Shown in pieces: positions 33,053 to 43,744 of a DNA stretch of 43,907 nt. The stretch spans positions 1-43,907 of the forward strand of contig NZ_CAJAXH010000137.1 in the NCBI RefSeq assembly GCF_903946935.1. The letters run 5' to 3'. Source of the stretch: an uncultured Thiodictyon sp. (GTDB lineage Bacteria > Pseudomonadota > Gammaproteobacteria > Chromatiales > Chromatiaceae). The position numbers and the translations under genes were made by a program. How positions within the stretch are numbered: position 1 is the stretch's first letter; each line of letters opens with the position of its first letter. The notes under the pieces were generated by a model. It worked only from the letters and a program-made list of their open reading frames with translations, searched no databases and was not told the origin of the DNA.

Positions 33053-34405
33053 TCAGCGCAGCATGCCTGCGCCGGGAGCCTTCAGGTTGGCCTTCTTCAT
33101 CAACCCCTCGTACTGGTGGGACATCAGATGAGCCTGAACCTGGGCCATAAAGTCCATGATCACGACCACCACGATCAAGAGCGAGGTGCCTCCAAAATAG
33201 AAGGGTACGTGATAACTGACAATCAGGAACTCCGGCAGCAAACAGACCGTTGTGATGTAAATCGCACCCACGGCCGTCAGGCGGGTCATCACGAGGTCGA
33301 TATACTTGGCGGTGTTCTCACCCGGCCGGATACCCGGGATGAAGGCCCCTGAACGTTTCAGATTGTCTGCCGTCTCTCGCGCATTGAACACCAGCGCGGT
33401 ATAGAAAAAGCAGAAAAATACGATCGCTGCCGAGTAGACGATGACATAGATCGGTTCCCCGGGCGACAGCTTGGAGGTGATGTCCGTCACCCACCGCAGC
33501 TTTTCGTCGTTCGCGAACCACTGCCCCAGGGTCCCCGGGAACAGCAGAATGCTGGAGGCGAAGATCGGCGGAATCACACCGGCCATGTTGATCTTCAGCG
33601 GCAAATGCGTACTCTGCGCCTGCATCAGCTTGCGCCCCTGCTGGCGCCGCGCATAATTCACGGTGATCCGCCGTTGCGCGCGCTCCACGAAGACCACGAA
33701 GGCGGTGACCGCGACCACCATGGCCAACATCACCAGTACGGCCATCGGGTTCATCTCGCCGTTCTCAACCAAGACCAGCGTACCCCCGAGCGCGGCCGGC
33801 AAGCCCGCCACGATACCAGAGAAGATGATCATGGAGATCCCGTTGCCGACACCCCGCTCAGTAATCTGCTCGCCCAGCCACATGAGGAACATGGTCCCGG
33901 TGACCAGCGAGACCGTCGCAGTAAAGACGAAGCCCGGGCCGGCATTGCTGACCAAGGCGGTACCGCCCGCGGTCTGCCCCTGGAGCGCCAGCGAGATGCC
34001 CAGCGCTTGGAAGCCCGCCAGTGCCACCGTGCCGTAACGCGTGTACTGGGTGATCTTGCGACGCCCCTGCTCGCCCTCCTTCTTCAACTGCTCCAGAACC
34101 GGTATCACCGACGTCATCAACTGCACGATGATCGACGCCGAGATATAGGGCATGACGCCCAGCGCAAACAGACTAGCGCGTTGCAGGGCGCCACCGGAGA
34201 ACATGTTGAACATGTCCAGGACGGAGCCCTTATTCGACTCGAAGAGAATCGCCAGGGCCTCGGGATTGACCCCGGGGACCGGAATAAAGGTGCCGATGCG
34301 GTACACCAACAACGCCCCAACCAGGAACAGCAGGCGTTGCTTCAATTCGGTCAGCCGCCCCATCCCGGCGAGCGACTGTCCCATCAATGAGGGATTTTTA
34401 GCCAT
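33053..34405 (-). CDS. secY: SecY, protein translocase channel subunit
   Basis: Central channel of the Sec translocon in the inner membrane. Ten membrane segments are visible, beginning with [36 protein letters not shown]-like [14 protein letters not shown] and [15 protein letters not shown] are family signatures. ATG 34405 (MAKNPSL) is chosen with AAGGA at 9 nt; TTG 34411 is too close to that site. 450 residues. Between rplO and rpmJ. Confidence 0.96.
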   Translation of the reverse strand: MAKNPSLMGQSLAGMGRLTELKQRLLFLVGALLVYRIGTFIPVPGVNPEALAILFESNKGSVLDMFNMFSGGALQRASLFALGVMPYISASIIVQLMTSVIPVLEQLKKEGEQGRRKITQYTRYGTVALAGFQALGISLALQGQTAGGTALVSNAGPGFVFTATVSLVTGTMFLMWLGEQITERGVGNGISMIIFSGIVAGLPAALGGTLVLVENGEMNPMAVLVMLAMVVAVTAFVVFVERAQRRITVNYARRQQGRKLMQAQSTHLPLKINMAGVIPPIFASSILLFPGTLGQWFANDEKLRWVTDITSKLSPGEPIYVIVYSAAIVFFCFFYTALVFNARETADNLKRSGAFIPGIRPGENTAKYIDLVMTRLTAVGAIYITTVCLLPEFLIVSYHVPFYFGGTSLLIVVVVIMDFMAQVQAHLMSHQYEGLMKKANLKAPGAGMLR

Positions 34406-34422
34406 CGGCAAGGGTCCTTCTG

Positions 34423-34881
34423 TTATTCCTCGACCTGGTCGCTGGTCGCTTCCTCGACCTTACCGCCCGCCGCCTCGATGGCGGCACGCGCACCCTTGGT
34501 GACAGCAATGCCACGCACCGTCATGGCGCGCTCAACCACACCGGAGAGCATGATCTTGGCGGCGGTGGTCGAACGCTTGATGAGCCCGGCCTCCAGCAGC
34601 GTCTTCAGGTCCACGACGTCGCCGCTGATCCGGCCGAGTTCGCTCAGGCGAATCTCTTCACGGTTGCGGGCGGTCAGTGAGCGAAAACCCACCTTCGGCA
34701 GCCGACGCTGCAAGGGCATCTGGCCACCCTCGAAGCCCACCTTGTGGAAGCCGCCGGCGCGGGATTTCTGGCCCTTATGGCCACGGCCGCCGGTCTTGCC
34801 GAGCCCGCTGCCAATGCCGCGACCGCGACGCTTGGCCGGCGCCTTACTACCGGCATCGGGCGTGAGTGTATTTAATCGCAT
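34423..34881 (-). CDS. rplO: 50S ribosomal protein L15
   Basis: Late-assembling large-subunit protein. [20 protein letters not shown], then the glycine-rich [20 protein letters not shown], are typical. 152 residues, slightly longer than the E. coli 144, with an acidic tail. One base separates it from rpmD; secY follows at 17 bp. Confidence 0.96.
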   Translation of the reverse strand: MRLNTLTPDAGSKAPAKRRGRGIGSGLGKTGGRGHKGQKSRAGGFHKVGFEGGQMPLQRRLPKVGFRSLTARNREEIRLSELGRISGDVVDLKTLLEAGLIKRSTTAAKIMLSGVVERAMTVRGIAVTKGARAAIEAAGGKVEEATSDQVEE

Positions 34882-34882
34882 C

Positions 34883-35086
34883 TCAGGCCTCCCCCACTAC
34901 CTTGACCATATAAGAGACAGCGTTGACCATGCCGCGCGTGCAGACATTGTCTTCGACATCCACCACCTGATGCATCCGGCGCAGGCCCAGTCCACGGACA
35001 CAGGCCTGGTGCTTGGCCAGCCGTCCGTACTGGCTACGGACCAACTGCACCTTCATCATCTTCTTGTCTGGCGTGTTATTTGGCAT
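34883..35086 (-). CDS. rpmD: 50S ribosomal protein L30
   Basis: Short L30 with [20 protein letters not shown] and [15 protein letters not shown]. 67 residues, a few more than E. coli because of the N-terminal [10 protein letters not shown]; an internal ATG (MKVQLVRS) could also be used. Three bases after rpsE. Confidence 0.95.
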   Translation of the reverse strand: MPNNTPDKKMMKVQLVRSQYGRLAKHQACVRGLGLRRMHQVVDVEDNVCTRGMVNAVSYMVKVVGEA

Positions 35087-35089
35087 TGC

Positions 35090-35596
35090 CTACCCCAGGA
35101 TCTGTTCGACCGTCTTGCCGCGCTTGGCGGCAATGGTCTCGGGATCGTTCATGCCCTTGAGCCCAGAGACGGTCGCACGTACCACGTTGATCGGATTGTT
35201 GGTCCCGATGCACTTGGCCAATACGTTCGCCACCCCCAGCACCTCGAAGACCGCGCGCATCGCGCCACCGGCAATGATCCCGGTGCCATCGGAGGCGGGC
35301 ATCATGAAGACCTTCGCCGCACCGTGGCTACCCTGCAGCGGATACTGGAGCGTGGTCCCCCGCAGCTTCACGTCGATCATGTTCTTACGGGCGCTTTCCA
35401 TCGCCTTCTGGATGGCAACCGGGACCTCGCGGGCCTTGCCGCGACCATAGCCGACCCGGCCCTTGCCGTCGCCGACCACCGTCAGCGCGGCGAAGCCGAA
35501 CTGCCGCCCGCCCTTGACCACCTTGGCGACGCGATTGACCGCCACCAGCTTTTCCAAAAGGCCATCGCCTTCCGGCTTGGGATTGAAGTTCGACAT
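35090..35596 (-). CDS. rpsE: 30S ribosomal protein S5
   Basis: Small-subunit protein involved in decoding fidelity and mRNA unwinding. [20 protein letters not shown] and [20 protein letters not shown] are signatures. 168 residues. Between rplR (10 bp) and rpmD (3 bp). Confidence 0.97.
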   Translation of the reverse strand: MSNFNPKPEGDGLLEKLVAVNRVAKVVKGGRQFGFAALTVVGDGKGRVGYGRGKAREVPVAIQKAMESARKNMIDVKLRGTTLQYPLQGSHGAAKVFMMPASDGTGIIAGGAMRAVFEVLGVANVLAKCIGTNNPINVVRATVSGLKGMNDPETIAAKRGKTVEQILG

Positions 35597-35606
35597 GGTA
35601 CAGCCC

Positions 35607-35963
35607 CTAGAATTTCAGTCCGCCCTCGCGGGCCGCATCAGCAAGCGCCTTCATGCGCCCGTGATAGCGGAACCCGGAGCGGTCGAACGCCACTTGTTCA
35701 ATGCCCTTCGCCAAGGCGCGTTCTGCGATGGCCTTGCCGATGGTTGCCGCGGCGCCCACGTTACCCTTGTGCCCCGTGATCGATTGACGCAAGTCCTTAT
35801 CGACCGTGGAGGCACACGCGACCACCAGGTCCCCAGTGGGGGCGATGATCTGCGCATAGATGTGCTGTGGCGTGCGATGGACACAGAGCCGATACGCACC
35901 CAACTCACTAATCTTCGCGCGGGTCTTGGCCGCCCGACGCAACCGAGCGTGTTTCTTGTCCAT
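35607..35963 (-). CDS. rplR: 50S ribosomal protein L18
   Basis: 5S rRNA-binding protein. [34 protein letters not shown] and [20 protein letters not shown] are typical. 118 residues. Between rplF (12 bp) and rpsE (10 bp). Confidence 0.97.
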   Translation of the reverse strand: MDKKHARLRRAAKTRAKISELGAYRLCVHRTPQHIYAQIIAPTGDLVVACASTVDKDLRQSITGHKGNVGAAATIGKAIAERALAKGIEQVAFDRSGFRYHGRMKALADAAREGGLKF

Positions 35964-35975
35964 TGGCTATACCCC

Positions 35976-36509
35976 TTATTTCTTCTTGGCTTCCTTACGC
36001 AGGACATCTTCGTCCGCGTAACGAACACCCTTGCCTTTATAGGGCTCCGGCGGACGATAGGCGCGGATCTCGGCCGCGACCTGCCCAACGCGCTGGCGAT
36101 CGGCGCCGCTGACGACGACCTCGGTCTGGGTCGGCGTCACAATCGTGATGCCGGCGGGGACCGGATAGTCGATCGGGTGCGAGAAACCCAGGCTGAGCGT
36201 CAGCACATCGCCCTTGGCCGCCGCGCGATAGCCAACGCCGACCAGCGTCAACTTGCGCGAAAACCCGGTGCCGCAGCCGACCACCATATTATTGAGTACA
36301 GCACGGGTGGTACCCGCCATGGCCCAACTGTTCTCTTGGCCGGCCGCCGGGGCGACCGTGATGACGCCATCCTCGTACGCCACCGCAACCGTGGGGTGTA
36401 TTGTCCACTCCAGGGCGCCTTGGCTGCCCTGAACCTTCACCAACTGACCGTCCAACTGCACCTTCACTGCGGTGGGGACGTTAATCGGGGCCTTTGCAAC
36501 GCGTGACAT
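35976..36509 (-). CDS. rplF: 50S ribosomal protein L6
   Basis: Large-subunit protein near the factor-binding site. [20 protein letters not shown] at the start and [20 protein letters not shown] near the end are signatures. 177 residues. Between rpsH (14 bp) and rplR. Confidence 0.97.
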   Translation of the reverse strand: MSRVAKAPINVPTAVKVQLDGQLVKVQGSQGALEWTIHPTVAVAYEDGVITVAPAAGQENSWAMAGTTRAVLNNMVVGCGTGFSRKLTLVGVGYRAAAKGDVLTLSLGFSHPIDYPVPAGITIVTPTQTEVVVSGADRQRVGQVAAEIRAYRPPEPYKGKGVRYADEDVLRKEAKKK

Positions 36510-36523
36510 GAGCTGCTCCTCCG

Positions 36524-36919
36524 TTAGGCCACGAAGGCGATGATTTCGCCGCCGTATCCGGCCTGGCGGGCCGCGCGATCAGTCATCAGCCCGTGGGAGG
36601 TGGAGACGATCGCCACCCCCAGACCGGCCCAAACGCGGGGCAATTCGCCCTGGCCGCGGTAGATCCGCAACCCGGGACGGGAGACGCGCTTCAAGAACTC
36701 GATCACGGGCTTGCCGCGATAGTACTTGAGCTTAACGACCAGTTGCGCCTTGACGCCATTGGTCTCGACCTGCGCGTCGGCAATATACCCTTCCTCTTTC
36801 AGCAGGGCCGCGATGGCGACCTTCTGCTTGGAGGACGGCATCACAATCGTGATCTTGCCGCGCTGCTGGCCGTTGCGGATGCGTGTCAGCATATCCGCAA
36901 TCGGATCCGACATACTCAT
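36524..36919 (-). CDS. rpsH: 30S ribosomal protein S8
   Basis: 16S rRNA-binding protein; in E. coli it represses the spc operon. [40 protein letters not shown] and [19 protein letters not shown] are diagnostic. 131 residues. GGAG precedes the ATG. The 105-bp gap after rpsN is long for this cluster and shows only a small CACCGTGACGGTG hairpin. Confidence 0.97.
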   Translation of the reverse strand: MSMSDPIADMLTRIRNGQQRGKITIVMPSSKQKVAIAALLKEEGYIADAQVETNGVKAQLVVKLKYYRGKPVIEFLKRVSRPGLRIYRGQGELPRVWAGLGVAIVSTSHGLMTDRAARQAGYGGEIIAFVA

Positions 36920-37024
36920 GTGTTGCTCCTAGTGACACACGTGGTGGGTCAGGCCACCGTCACGGTGCGATACCCGAAGAAGTGGATGTCGGCCCGGGAC
37001 GCCCAGGCCGAAATACCGGAGATA

Positions 37025-37330
37025 TTACCAACTCGCCTTGACGACACCCGGCACGTCGCCGCGCATCACCGCCTCGCGCAGCTTATTGCGCGAGAGTCCA
37101 AATTTCCGATAGACCGCATGCGGGCGACCGGTGATCCGGCAGCGCAGCATCTGGCGCGTCGGACCGGCGTCCCGCGGCAGCTTCTGCAGCTTCGCGAGCG
37201 CCTCGTCGAGCGCTTCCGGCGTCGCGCTGCGGTCGTTGATCACGGCCTTGAGCGCGGCGCGCTTGGTGGCGTACTTGGCGGCGATCTCGCTGCGGCGACG
37301 GTCGCGTACGATCATGCTGGTCTTAGCCAT
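37025..37330 (-). CDS. rpsN: 30S ribosomal protein S14
   Basis: Long, zinc-free S14 (101 residues, no CxxC pairs). [20 protein letters not shown] at the start and [20 protein letters not shown] near the end are typical. It follows rplE by 27 bp. Confidence 0.97.
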   Translation of the reverse strand: MAKTSMIVRDRRRSEIAAKYATKRAALKAVINDRSATPEALDEALAKLQKLPRDAGPTRQMLRCRITGRPHAVYRKFGLSRNKLREAVMRGDVPGVVKASW

Positions 37331-37357
37331 CGTGTTTCCTTAAAGTCCGGCCGCGCG

Positions 37358-37897
37358 TCAGGTGCGGAACGGGAAGTTGAACGCCTCGAAGAGCGCACGG
37401 GCCTCTTCGTCGGTGCGGGCCGAGGTGGTGAACGTGATGTCGAGACCACGCAGGGTATCGATCTTGTCGTAATCGATCTCCGGAAACATGATCTGTTCCT
37501 TCACGCCCATGGAGTAGTTCCCACGGCCGTCGAACGACTTGGCGCTCAACCCCCGGAAGTCACGGATACGCGGGATGGCGACGCTGATCAGCCGATCCAG
37601 GAACTCGTACATCCGCTCCCGGCGCAGCGTGACCTTGCAGCCGATCGGCCAACCGTCACGGATCTTAAAGGCGGCCACCGACAGGCGCGCCTTGGTGACA
37701 ATTGGCTGCTGCCCGGCAATGGCACGCATATCCGCCACGGCAAAATCCATGACTTTCTTATCGGCGATGGCCTCGCCGACCCCCATATTCAGGGTGATCT
37801 TCTCGAAGCGCGGCACCTGCATGACACTGCGGTAGCCGAATTTCTCCTTCAGCTCCCCGACGATGCGCTCGCGGTAAACGGTCTGCAATCTGGACAT
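37358..37897 (-). CDS. rplE: 50S ribosomal protein L5
   Basis: 5S rRNA-binding protein. [40 protein letters not shown] and [18 protein letters not shown] are signatures. 179 residues. The start region after rplX is where S8 binds in E. coli; I could not confirm such a structure here. Confidence 0.97.
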   Translation of the reverse strand: MSRLQTVYRERIVGELKEKFGYRSVMQVPRFEKITLNMGVGEAIADKKVMDFAVADMRAIAGQQPIVTKARLSVAAFKIRDGWPIGCKVTLRRERMYEFLDRLISVAIPRIRDFRGLSAKSFDGRGNYSMGVKEQIMFPEIDYDKIDTLRGLDITFTTSARTDEEARALFEAFNFPFRT

Positions 37898-37939
37898 TTC
37901 GCTACCTAAATCATTCCAAGGCCGGGCCGTGACGCCGGA

Positions 37940-38257
37940 CTATACGTCAACCACTTCGCCATTCGACTTGAACACCCGAACCTTACGACCGTCATCAAGG
38001 GTTTTGAATCCGACCCGATCGCCAGCGCCCTTCTGCGGGTTGAACAGTGCCACATTGGAGATCGCCAGCGGCATCTCCTTGTCGATGATGCCCCCGGCCT
38101 GCCCCTTCTGGGGGTTGGCCTTCTGGTGCTTCTTGACCATGTTCACGTTTTCGACCAGCACCTGGCTGTCAGCGAGAATCCGGCGCACGGTACCGCGCTT
38201 GCCCTTGTCCCGTCCGGTGATGACGATCACGTCATCCCCTTTCTTGATCTTTTGCAT
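37940..38257 (-). CDS. rplX: 50S ribosomal protein L24
   Basis: Assembly-initiator protein of the large subunit with a KOW motif ([20 protein letters not shown]). ATG 38257 (MQKIKKGDD) is chosen by homology and the AGGGGA site upstream; the frame is open a further 11 codons. 105 residues. 13 bp after rplN. Confidence 0.96.
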   Translation of the reverse strand: MQKIKKGDDVIVITGRDKGKRGTVRRILADSQVLVENVNMVKKHQKANPQKGQAGGIIDKEMPLAISNVALFNPQKGAGDRVGFKTLDDGRKVRVFKSNGEVVDV

Positions 38258-38270
38258 GACAGGGGACTCC

Positions 38271-38639
38271 TTACAGCACTTCGGGTGCAAGTGAAATGAT
38301 CTTCATGAACCGCTCGCCGCGCAGCTCGCGGGTCACGGGTCCGAAGATGCGCGTACCGATGGGCTGGAGCTGATTGTTCAGGAGCACCGCGGCGTTCCCG
38401 TCGAAACGGATCGCCGACCCATCGGGGCGACGCACACCCTTGCGGGTACGCACGACGACCGCGCTGTAAACATCGCCCTTCTTGACCTTACCGCGCGGAA
38501 TCGCATCCTTGACGGTGACCTTAATCACATCGCCGATGCCCGCGTAACGCCGATGCGATCCGCCAAGCACCTTGATGCACATGACGTTCCGGGCGCCGCT
38601 GTTATCAGCGACGCTCAGATGAGTTTGCATCTGAATCAT
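38271..38639 (-). CDS. rplN: 50S ribosomal protein L14
   Basis: Large-subunit interface protein. [20 protein letters not shown] and [20 protein letters not shown] are diagnostic. 122 residues. The 78-bp gap before it corresponds to the E. coli spc promoter site; a TTGACT (38704-38699, minus) is present there, but the -10 is poor. Confidence 0.97.
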   Translation of the reverse strand: MIQMQTHLSVADNSGARNVMCIKVLGGSHRRYAGIGDVIKVTVKDAIPRGKVKKGDVYSAVVVRTRKGVRRPDGSAIRFDGNAAVLLNNQLQPIGTRIFGPVTRELRGERFMKIISLAPEVL

Positions 38640-38717
38640 TGTTCTCTACCTAGTGTTGCTGATGGCGACGACCGCAATGCGACGTTGCGAGCCCCCTGAG
38701 TCAATCAGCGGGGTCGG

Positions 38718-38978
38718 CTAGCGGGCCTTCTCGACGATCTCGAGCAGACGCCAGCTCTTGGTCTTCGACAAGGGCCGGCACTGCTCGACGCGCACCAGGT
38801 CCCCTGCACCGCAGGCGTTGTCTTCATCGTGGGCGTGGATCTTGGTCGAACGGGTCAGAAACTTGCCGTACAGCGGGTGCTTGACCCGCCGCTCGATCAA
38901 CACGGTGACGGTCTTGTCCATCGCGCTGCTGACCACGCGCCCACTCAGCGTGCGGTTGACCTGATTTTCGTCGCTCAT
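38718..38978 (-). CDS. rpsQ: 30S ribosomal protein S17
   Basis: Early-assembling 16S-binding protein. [20 protein letters not shown] and [20 protein letters not shown] are typical. ATG 38978 overlaps the rpmC stop by 4 bases; the open frame continues upstream only as a shadow. 86 residues. Last gene of the S10-type group. Confidence 0.96.
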   Translation of the reverse strand: MSDENQVNRTLSGRVVSSAMDKTVTVLIERRVKHPLYGKFLTRSTKIHAHDEDNACGAGDLVRVEQCRPLSKTKSWRLLEIVEKAR

Positions 38979-39178
38979 GATTTCGCGCCCACCTTCAATT
39001 CCGTCATCACCGTCTTGATCCGGGCGATCTCCCGCCGTACCGCCCGCATCTGGGAAGGTCGGGTGAGTTGCCCCACCCCCCGCTGCATACGCAGGTTGAA
39101 CTGCTCGCGCAGCAGACCCTCGAGCTGCTCCTGCAGCGTCTCGGTGCTCTTGGTCCGAAGCTCTTTCGCCTTCATCAC
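38975..39178 (-). CDS. rpmC: 50S ribosomal protein L29
   Basis: Protein at the exit tunnel that contacts signal recognition particle and trigger factor. [20 protein letters not shown] and [20 protein letters not shown] are typical. 67 residues. It overlaps rplP and rpsQ by 4 bases each, which suggests translational coupling. Confidence 0.96.
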   Translation of the reverse strand: MMKAKELRTKSTETLQEQLEGLLREQFNLRMQRGVGQLTRPSQMRAVRREIARIKTVMTELKVGAKS

Positions 39179-39588
39179 AGAATCGTCCGTCGCTCAAAGG
39201 TGGTCTGAATCGGCAACTTGGCCGCCGCCAGCACAAAGGCCTCGCGGGCCAACTCTTCGCTGATCCCTTCGATCTCGTAGAGGACACGACCGGGTTGGAT
39301 CAGCGCGACCCAGTATTCTACGTTACCTTTGCCCTTACCCATACGAACTTCGAGCGGTTTTTTTGAAACCGGCTTGTCCGGGAAGACGCGAATCCACAAT
39401 TTGCCGCCGCGCTTGACCTTGCGGCTGATGGCGCGGCGGGCGGCCTCGATCTGGCGGGCGGTCAGGCGTCCACGCCCCGTCGCCTTGAGTCCGAACTCGC
39501 CAAAAGAAACGCGGTTACCGCTCTGGGCCAGACCACGGTTACGTCCGGTCTGTTGCTTACGGTATTTCGTGCGCTTGGGTTGCAGCAT
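39175..39588 (-). CDS. rplP: 50S ribosomal protein L16
   Basis: Large-subunit protein near the A-site. [20 protein letters not shown] and [20 protein letters not shown] are signatures, followed by [19 protein letters not shown]. 137 residues. Three bases after rpsC. Confidence 0.97.
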   Translation of the reverse strand: MLQPKRTKYRKQQTGRNRGLAQSGNRVSFGEFGLKATGRGRLTARQIEAARRAISRKVKRGGKLWIRVFPDKPVSKKPLEVRMGKGKGNVEYWVALIQPGRVLYEIEGISEELAREAFVLAAAKLPIQTTFERRTIL

Positions 39589-39591
39589 GAC

Positions 39592-40275
39592 TTATCCCCT
39601 CTCCCGCCGACCGGTCTGCTTGACCGCCGGCTCCTCGGGGAGTTGGTCGCCGAACACCTCGCCCTTAAAGATCCAGACCTTGACGCCCAGCACCCCATAG
39701 GTGGTGCGCGCCTCGGCAAAGCCGTAATCGATATCGGCGCGCAGGGTGTGCAACGGCACCCGCCCCTCGCGCGCCCATTCGCGGCGAGCAATCTCGGCGC
39801 CGTTCAAACGGCCACCGACGCTCACCTTGATGCCTTCGGCACCCAGACGCATGGTGTTCTGCAAGGCACGCTTGACGGCCCGGCGGAACATGATGCGGCG
39901 CTCCAACTGCTGGGCGATCCCTTCGGCCACGAGCTGCGCATCCAGTTCCGGCTTGCGGATCTCCTCAATGCTGATATGCACCGGGACCCCGAGGATCGCC
40001 GACACCTTGGCGCGCAGCTTATCGATGTCCTCGCCCTTCTTGCCGATCACCACCCCGGGTCGCGCCGTGTGGATGGTGATGTGGGCGTTCTTGGCCGGCC
40101 GATTGATCTGGATGCGGCTCACCGAGGCGCTCGCCAGTTCCTTCTTCAGGAAGGCGCGCACTGCAAGGTCTTTGTTGAGCATATCCGCGTAGTCGCGGGT
40201 ATTGGCGTACCACTTGGACGTCCAATCTTTGACGATGCCCAAGCGGAAGCCGATCGGATGAACTTTCTGTCCCAT
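39592..40275 (-). CDS. rpsC: 30S ribosomal protein S3
   Basis: Head protein at the mRNA entry, with a KH domain ([16 protein letters not shown] at about 60-75). [20 protein letters not shown] is diagnostic. 227 residues. It follows rplV by 17 bp. Confidence 0.97.
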   Translation of the reverse strand: MGQKVHPIGFRLGIVKDWTSKWYANTRDYADMLNKDLAVRAFLKKELASASVSRIQINRPAKNAHITIHTARPGVVIGKKGEDIDKLRAKVSAILGVPVHISIEEIRKPELDAQLVAEGIAQQLERRIMFRRAVKRALQNTMRLGAEGIKVSVGGRLNGAEIARREWAREGRVPLHTLRADIDYGFAEARTTYGVLGVKVWIFKGEVFGDQLPEEPAVKQTGRRERG

Positions 40276-40292
40276 ACTGGTCCCCTGGCCCC

Positions 40293-40625
40293 TTAGGCTT
40301 CCGCCACCGTCAAGGTGATATGACTGGTCCGCTTCATGATACGGTTGGCGCGCCCCTTGGCACGCGGCATGATCCGCTTCATGGTCGGCCCCTCGTTAAC
40401 CTGAACCGACTCGACGCGCAGGGCATCGATGTCGGCGCCCGCGTTGTGCTCGGCGTTCGCAATCGCGGACTCCAGCACCTTCTTGATCAGGGCGGCACCC
40501 TTCTTGGTGCTGAAGGCGAGGGTGTTGAGTGCCCGTTCGACGTGGAGGCCACGGATCTGGTCGGCGACCAGTCGGGCTTTCTGCGCCGAGATTCGGGCAT
40601 ATTTTAGTTTGGCTTCGGCTCGCAT
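40293..40625 (-). CDS. rplV: 50S ribosomal protein L22
   Basis: Tunnel-lining protein. [20 protein letters not shown] and the loop/tail [20 protein letters not shown] are typical. ATG 40625 is chosen because GGAG lies 8 nt upstream, giving 110 residues as in E. coli; GTG 40634 is the longer option. Confidence 0.96.
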   Translation of the reverse strand: MRAEAKLKYARISAQKARLVADQIRGLHVERALNTLAFSTKKGAALIKKVLESAIANAEHNAGADIDALRVESVQVNEGPTMKRIMPRAKGRANRIMKRTSHITLTVAEA

Positions 40626-40639
40626 CTCAGACACTCCGG

Positions 40640-40918
40640 CTACTTCTTCTTCGCCTTTTTATCGGCGGCGTGTCCCCGGTAGGTCCGGGTGAGCGCGAAT
40701 TCGCCGAGCTTGTGGCCGATCATGTTTTCGTTGACGAGCACCGGTATGTGCAAACGTCCATTGTGGACCGCGATAGTCAGGCCCACCATTTCCGGCAACA
40801 CCATCGAGCGGCGCGACCAGGTCTTGATGGGGCGCTTACTGTTTTGCGCGACCGCCTCTGCGACCTTTTTCGCCAAATGATGGTCGATAAAGGGTCCCTT
40901 TCTTACTGAACGTGGCAC
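40640..40918 (-). CDS. rpsS: 30S ribosomal protein S19
   Basis: Head protein. [19 protein letters not shown] and the C-terminal [20 protein letters not shown] are signatures. 92 residues. Between rplB (31 bp) and rplV. Confidence 0.97.
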   Translation of the reverse strand: MPRSVRKGPFIDHHLAKKVAEAVAQNSKRPIKTWSRRSMVLPEMVGLTIAVHNGRLHIPVLVNENMIGHKLGEFALTRTYRGHAADKKAKKK

Positions 40919-40949
40919 TTATGCAACCTCGTCTTGCTTAACTGCGGGT

Positions 40950-41777
40950 TTACTTACGGCCGCGACGGCGCACAATCATGCCGTCCGTCCGCTTGTTCTT
41001 ACGCGTCTTGTAGCCCTTCGTCGGGACACCCCAAGGGGTTACCGGATGACGGCCACCGGAGGTACGACCTTCACCACCGCCATGGGGGTGATCGACCGGG
41101 TTCATCACGACACCACGAACCGTCGGGCGGACACCGCGCCAACGGGTTGCACCGGCCTTGCCGAGCTTGCGAAGATTATTCTCCGCGTTGCCCACCTCAC
41201 CGATCGCCGCGCGGCAATCGGTATGAACTTTGCGCATCTCGCCGCTGCGCAGACGCAGCGTGGCGTACTCGCCTTCGCGGGCCACCAACTGGGCGGAGGC
41301 ACCGGCCGAGCGGGCCAACTGCGCACCCTTGCCGGGCCGCATCTCGATGCAATGCACCTGGGCACCGATCGGGACATAGCGCAGCGGCATGCAATTGCCG
41401 ACGCTGATCGGCGAGCCTTCGCCGGACTGCACCTTGCTGCCGGTCTTCAGACCCTTGGCGGCGATGATGTAGCGACGCTCACCGTCGGCATACTTGAGCA
41501 GGGCCAAGTGTGCGCTACGGTTGGGGTCATACTCCAACCGCTCAACGACGGCTGGAACGCCGTCCTTGTTGCGCTTGAAGTCGACGATCCGGTAATGCTG
41601 CTTATGGCCGCCGCCCTGATGACGCACCGTGATGCGGCCTAGGTTGTTGCGACCGCCGTGGCGGGTTTGCTTCTCGACCAACGGGTGGTAAGGAGCGCCC
41701 TTGTGCAGGTCCGGTGACACCACCCTGACGACAAAACGGCGTCCGGGAGAGGTCGGTTTGGACGTTACGATTGGCAT
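40950..41777 (-). CDS. rplB: 50S ribosomal protein L2
   Basis: Core large-subunit protein needed for peptidyl transfer. [20 protein letters not shown] and the C-terminal [20 protein letters not shown], which contains the important His, are present. 275 residues. The 62-bp gap to rplW holds an 11-bp tandem repeat. Confidence 0.97.
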   Translation of the reverse strand: MPIVTSKPTSPGRRFVVRVVSPDLHKGAPYHPLVEKQTRHGGRNNLGRITVRHQGGGHKQHYRIVDFKRNKDGVPAVVERLEYDPNRSAHLALLKYADGERRYIIAAKGLKTGSKVQSGEGSPISVGNCMPLRYVPIGAQVHCIEMRPGKGAQLARSAGASAQLVAREGEYATLRLRSGEMRKVHTDCRAAIGEVGNAENNLRKLGKAGATRWRGVRPTVRGVVMNPVDHPHGGGEGRTSGGRHPVTPWGVPTKGYKTRKNKRTDGMIVRRRGRK

Positions 41778-41795
41778 GTTCGTCTATCCGCTAAG

Positions 41796-41828
41796 TCCGG
41801 GTTTAATCCGGGTTTGATCCGGGTTGAA
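41796..41828. repeat. Three tandem 11-bp repeats between rplW and rplB
   Basis: TCCGGGTTTAA, TCCGGGTTTGA and TCCGGGTTGAA follow one another without a gap, 18 bp upstream of the rplB ATG. The repeat lies in the transcribed spacer. Confidence 0.85.
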
Positions 41829-41839
41829 TACGGCCGGGC

Positions 41840-42151
41840 TCAGGCGCCGACGCCGAAATCGATGGTATGGCCGGGCTTTAACCGCACATAGGCCTTGCGC
41901 CAATCCTGACGCCGACCGATGCGCTTGCCCACGCGCTTCTCTTTACCCTTGACGTTCAGCACCTGGACGCCAGCCACCTCAACCTCGAACATCAGGGCCA
42001 CAGCGCGACCGATCTCGCGCTTATGGGCATCGCCGACGACGCGGAAGGCGTACTGGCCGGACTCGCCGATCAGGGTCGTCTTCTCCGACTGGAGGGGTCC
42101 AAGCAGAACCTTCATCAGCCGTTCTTTGTTTTGGCCGGCATTCAGATTCAT
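41840..42151 (-). CDS. rplW: 50S ribosomal protein L23
   Basis: Exit-tunnel protein that docks trigger factor and [23 protein letters not shown] and [15 protein letters not shown]-like [20 protein letters not shown] are typical. 103 residues. It overlaps rplD by 4 bases. Confidence 0.96.
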   Translation of the reverse strand: MNLNAGQNKERLMKVLLGPLQSEKTTLIGESGQYAFRVVGDAHKREIGRAVALMFEVEVAGVQVLNVKGKEKRVGKRIGRRQDWRKAYVRLKPGHTIDFGVGA

Positions 42152-42762
42152 GACAGGCGCTCCTCTAGCTTGCGGATGGCCGCTGCGGTCGCCACCACGC
42201 TCTCAAATGCCATCAGGCTCACCGGGTCCACTTCCTGAGCGGACATCACGTCCACCCCCGGAATATTACGGGCGGCCAGATAGAGGTTCTCTTCGAGCTC
42301 GTCGGTGATGATCAGACAATCGCTGACCCCCAAGGTCTTCAGATGCCCAAGGAGTTCCTTGGTCTTGGGTGCCTCGACCGCAAACTCATTGACCACGATC
42401 AGACGCTCGGCACGGGCCAGCTCCGACAGGATCGAGCACACGGCACCGCGGTACATCTTGCGATTCACCTTTTGGGTGTAATCGCGCGGACGGGCCGCGA
42501 AGGTCACGCCGCCGTGACGCCACAGCGGGCCGCGGGTGGTGCCGGCACGAGCGCGGCCGGTGCCCTTCTGGCGCCAAGGCTTTTGCCCGCCGCCAGAGAC
42601 CTCGGCACGGGTCTTCTGCTTCTTGGTGCCGGAGCGCCCACCGGCCATATAGGCCGTGACCACCTGATGAATCAGCCCGGTCTTCAGTTCGGCGCCGAAT
42701 ACGGCGTCCGAAACCTGGACACTGCTGGCGCCGCCAGCGTCAGTGCGAATCGCGAGATCCAT
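42148..42762 (-). CDS. rplD: 50S ribosomal protein L4
   Basis: Tunnel protein and, in E. coli, the repressor of the S10 operon. [20 protein letters not shown] and the preceding [10 protein letters not shown] are the conserved loop. 204 residues. Two bases after rplC and overlapping rplW. Confidence 0.97.
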   Translation of the reverse strand: MDLAIRTDAGGASSVQVSDAVFGAELKTGLIHQVVTAYMAGGRSGTKKQKTRAEVSGGGQKPWRQKGTGRARAGTTRGPLWRHGGVTFAARPRDYTQKVNRKMYRGAVCSILSELARAERLIVVNEFAVEAPKTKELLGHLKTLGVSDCLIITDELEENLYLAARNIPGVDVMSAQEVDPVSLMAFESVVATAAAIRKLEERLS

Positions 42763-42764
42763 GA

Positions 42765-43418
42765 CTATTTGCCCTTATTCTTGTACTTCACGGACGGCAC
42801 CACAACCAGGCGACCGCCGGTGGGGCCGGGCACACCGCCCCGGATCAGCAGCAGGTTACGCTCGGCGTCGACCCGCACGACCTCCAGGCTCTGCTGGCAG
42901 CGAGTCACGGCGCCCAAATGGCCGGCCATCTTCTTGCCTTTCCAGACCCGGCCCGGAGACTGGTTCTGACCGATGGAACCCGGCGCCCGGTGCGAGACCG
43001 AGTTGCCGTGGGTCGCATCCTGGGTGCGGAAGTGGTGGCGCCGCACGCCGCCGGAGAAGCCGCGGCCCTTGGTCACACCGCGCACATCCACCATCTGGCC
43101 CGGGGCGAAGATCCCAACCGAGATCTCGTGCCCGACCTCGAGGTCGGCGCCCTCGTCGCCTTCCAGGCGGAACTCACTCAGGCACTCACCGGCCTCAACG
43201 CCGGCCTTCGCATAATGACCCGCCATCGGCTTGGTCACCCGCGACGCCCGGCGGGTGCCGAAGGCGACCTGCACGGCACGATAGCCGTCGGTGTCTGTTG
43301 TCTTTAACTGGCTTACCCGGTTCGGCGGGACCTCAACCACCGTCACCGGGATATTTTCCCCGGCCTCGGTGAAGATGCGGGTCATGCCGGCTTTACGCCC
43401 GATCACTCCAATCGTCAT
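42765..43418 (-). CDS. rplC: 50S ribosomal protein L3
   Basis: Assembly-initiating large-subunit protein. [20 protein letters not shown] and [20 protein letters not shown] are signatures; [20 protein letters not shown] includes the glutamine methylated in E. coli L3. 217 residues. 10 bp after rpsJ. Confidence 0.97.
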   Translation of the reverse strand: MTIGVIGRKAGMTRIFTEAGENIPVTVVEVPPNRVSQLKTTDTDGYRAVQVAFGTRRASRVTKPMAGHYAKAGVEAGECLSEFRLEGDEGADLEVGHEISVGIFAPGQMVDVRGVTKGRGFSGGVRRHHFRTQDATHGNSVSHRAPGSIGQNQSPGRVWKGKKMAGHLGAVTRCQQSLEVVRVDAERNLLLIRGGVPGPTGGRLVVVPSVKYKNKGK

Positions 43419-43428
43419 GATTCCGCCC

Positions 43429-43740
43429 TCAGCTCAGCTTGATCTGGACGTCGACGCCCGCCGCCAGATCCAGTTTCATCAGCGCATCGACGGTCTTGTC
43501 GGTAGGATCGACAATATCCATCAGACGCTTATGGGTGCGCAGTTCGTATTGGTCCCGCGCGTCTTTATTGACATGGGGGGAGACCAACACGGTCCAGCGC
43601 TCCTTCTTGGAGGGCAGTGGGACCGGGCCGCGTACCTGGGCGCCCGTGCGCTTGGCGGTATCGACGATTTCGCGCGCCGACTGATCGATCAAACGGTGAT
43701 CGAAGGCCTTCAGGCGTATGCGGATTCTTTGGTTATTCAT
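43429..43740 (-). CDS. rpsJ: 30S ribosomal protein S10
   Basis: Head protein, also NusE in antitermination. [20 protein letters not shown] and [20 protein letters not shown] are diagnostic. ATG 43740 (MNNQRIRIR) is chosen; the longer open frame overlaps tuf. 103 residues. It follows tuf by 4 bp, so no separate S10 leader with an L4 site fits between them. Confidence 0.96.
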   Translation of the reverse strand: MNNQRIRIRLKAFDHRLIDQSAREIVDTAKRTGAQVRGPVPLPSKKERWTVLVSPHVNKDARDQYELRTHKRLMDIVDPTDKTVDALMKLDLAAGVDVQIKLS

Positions 43741-43744
43741 TGAT

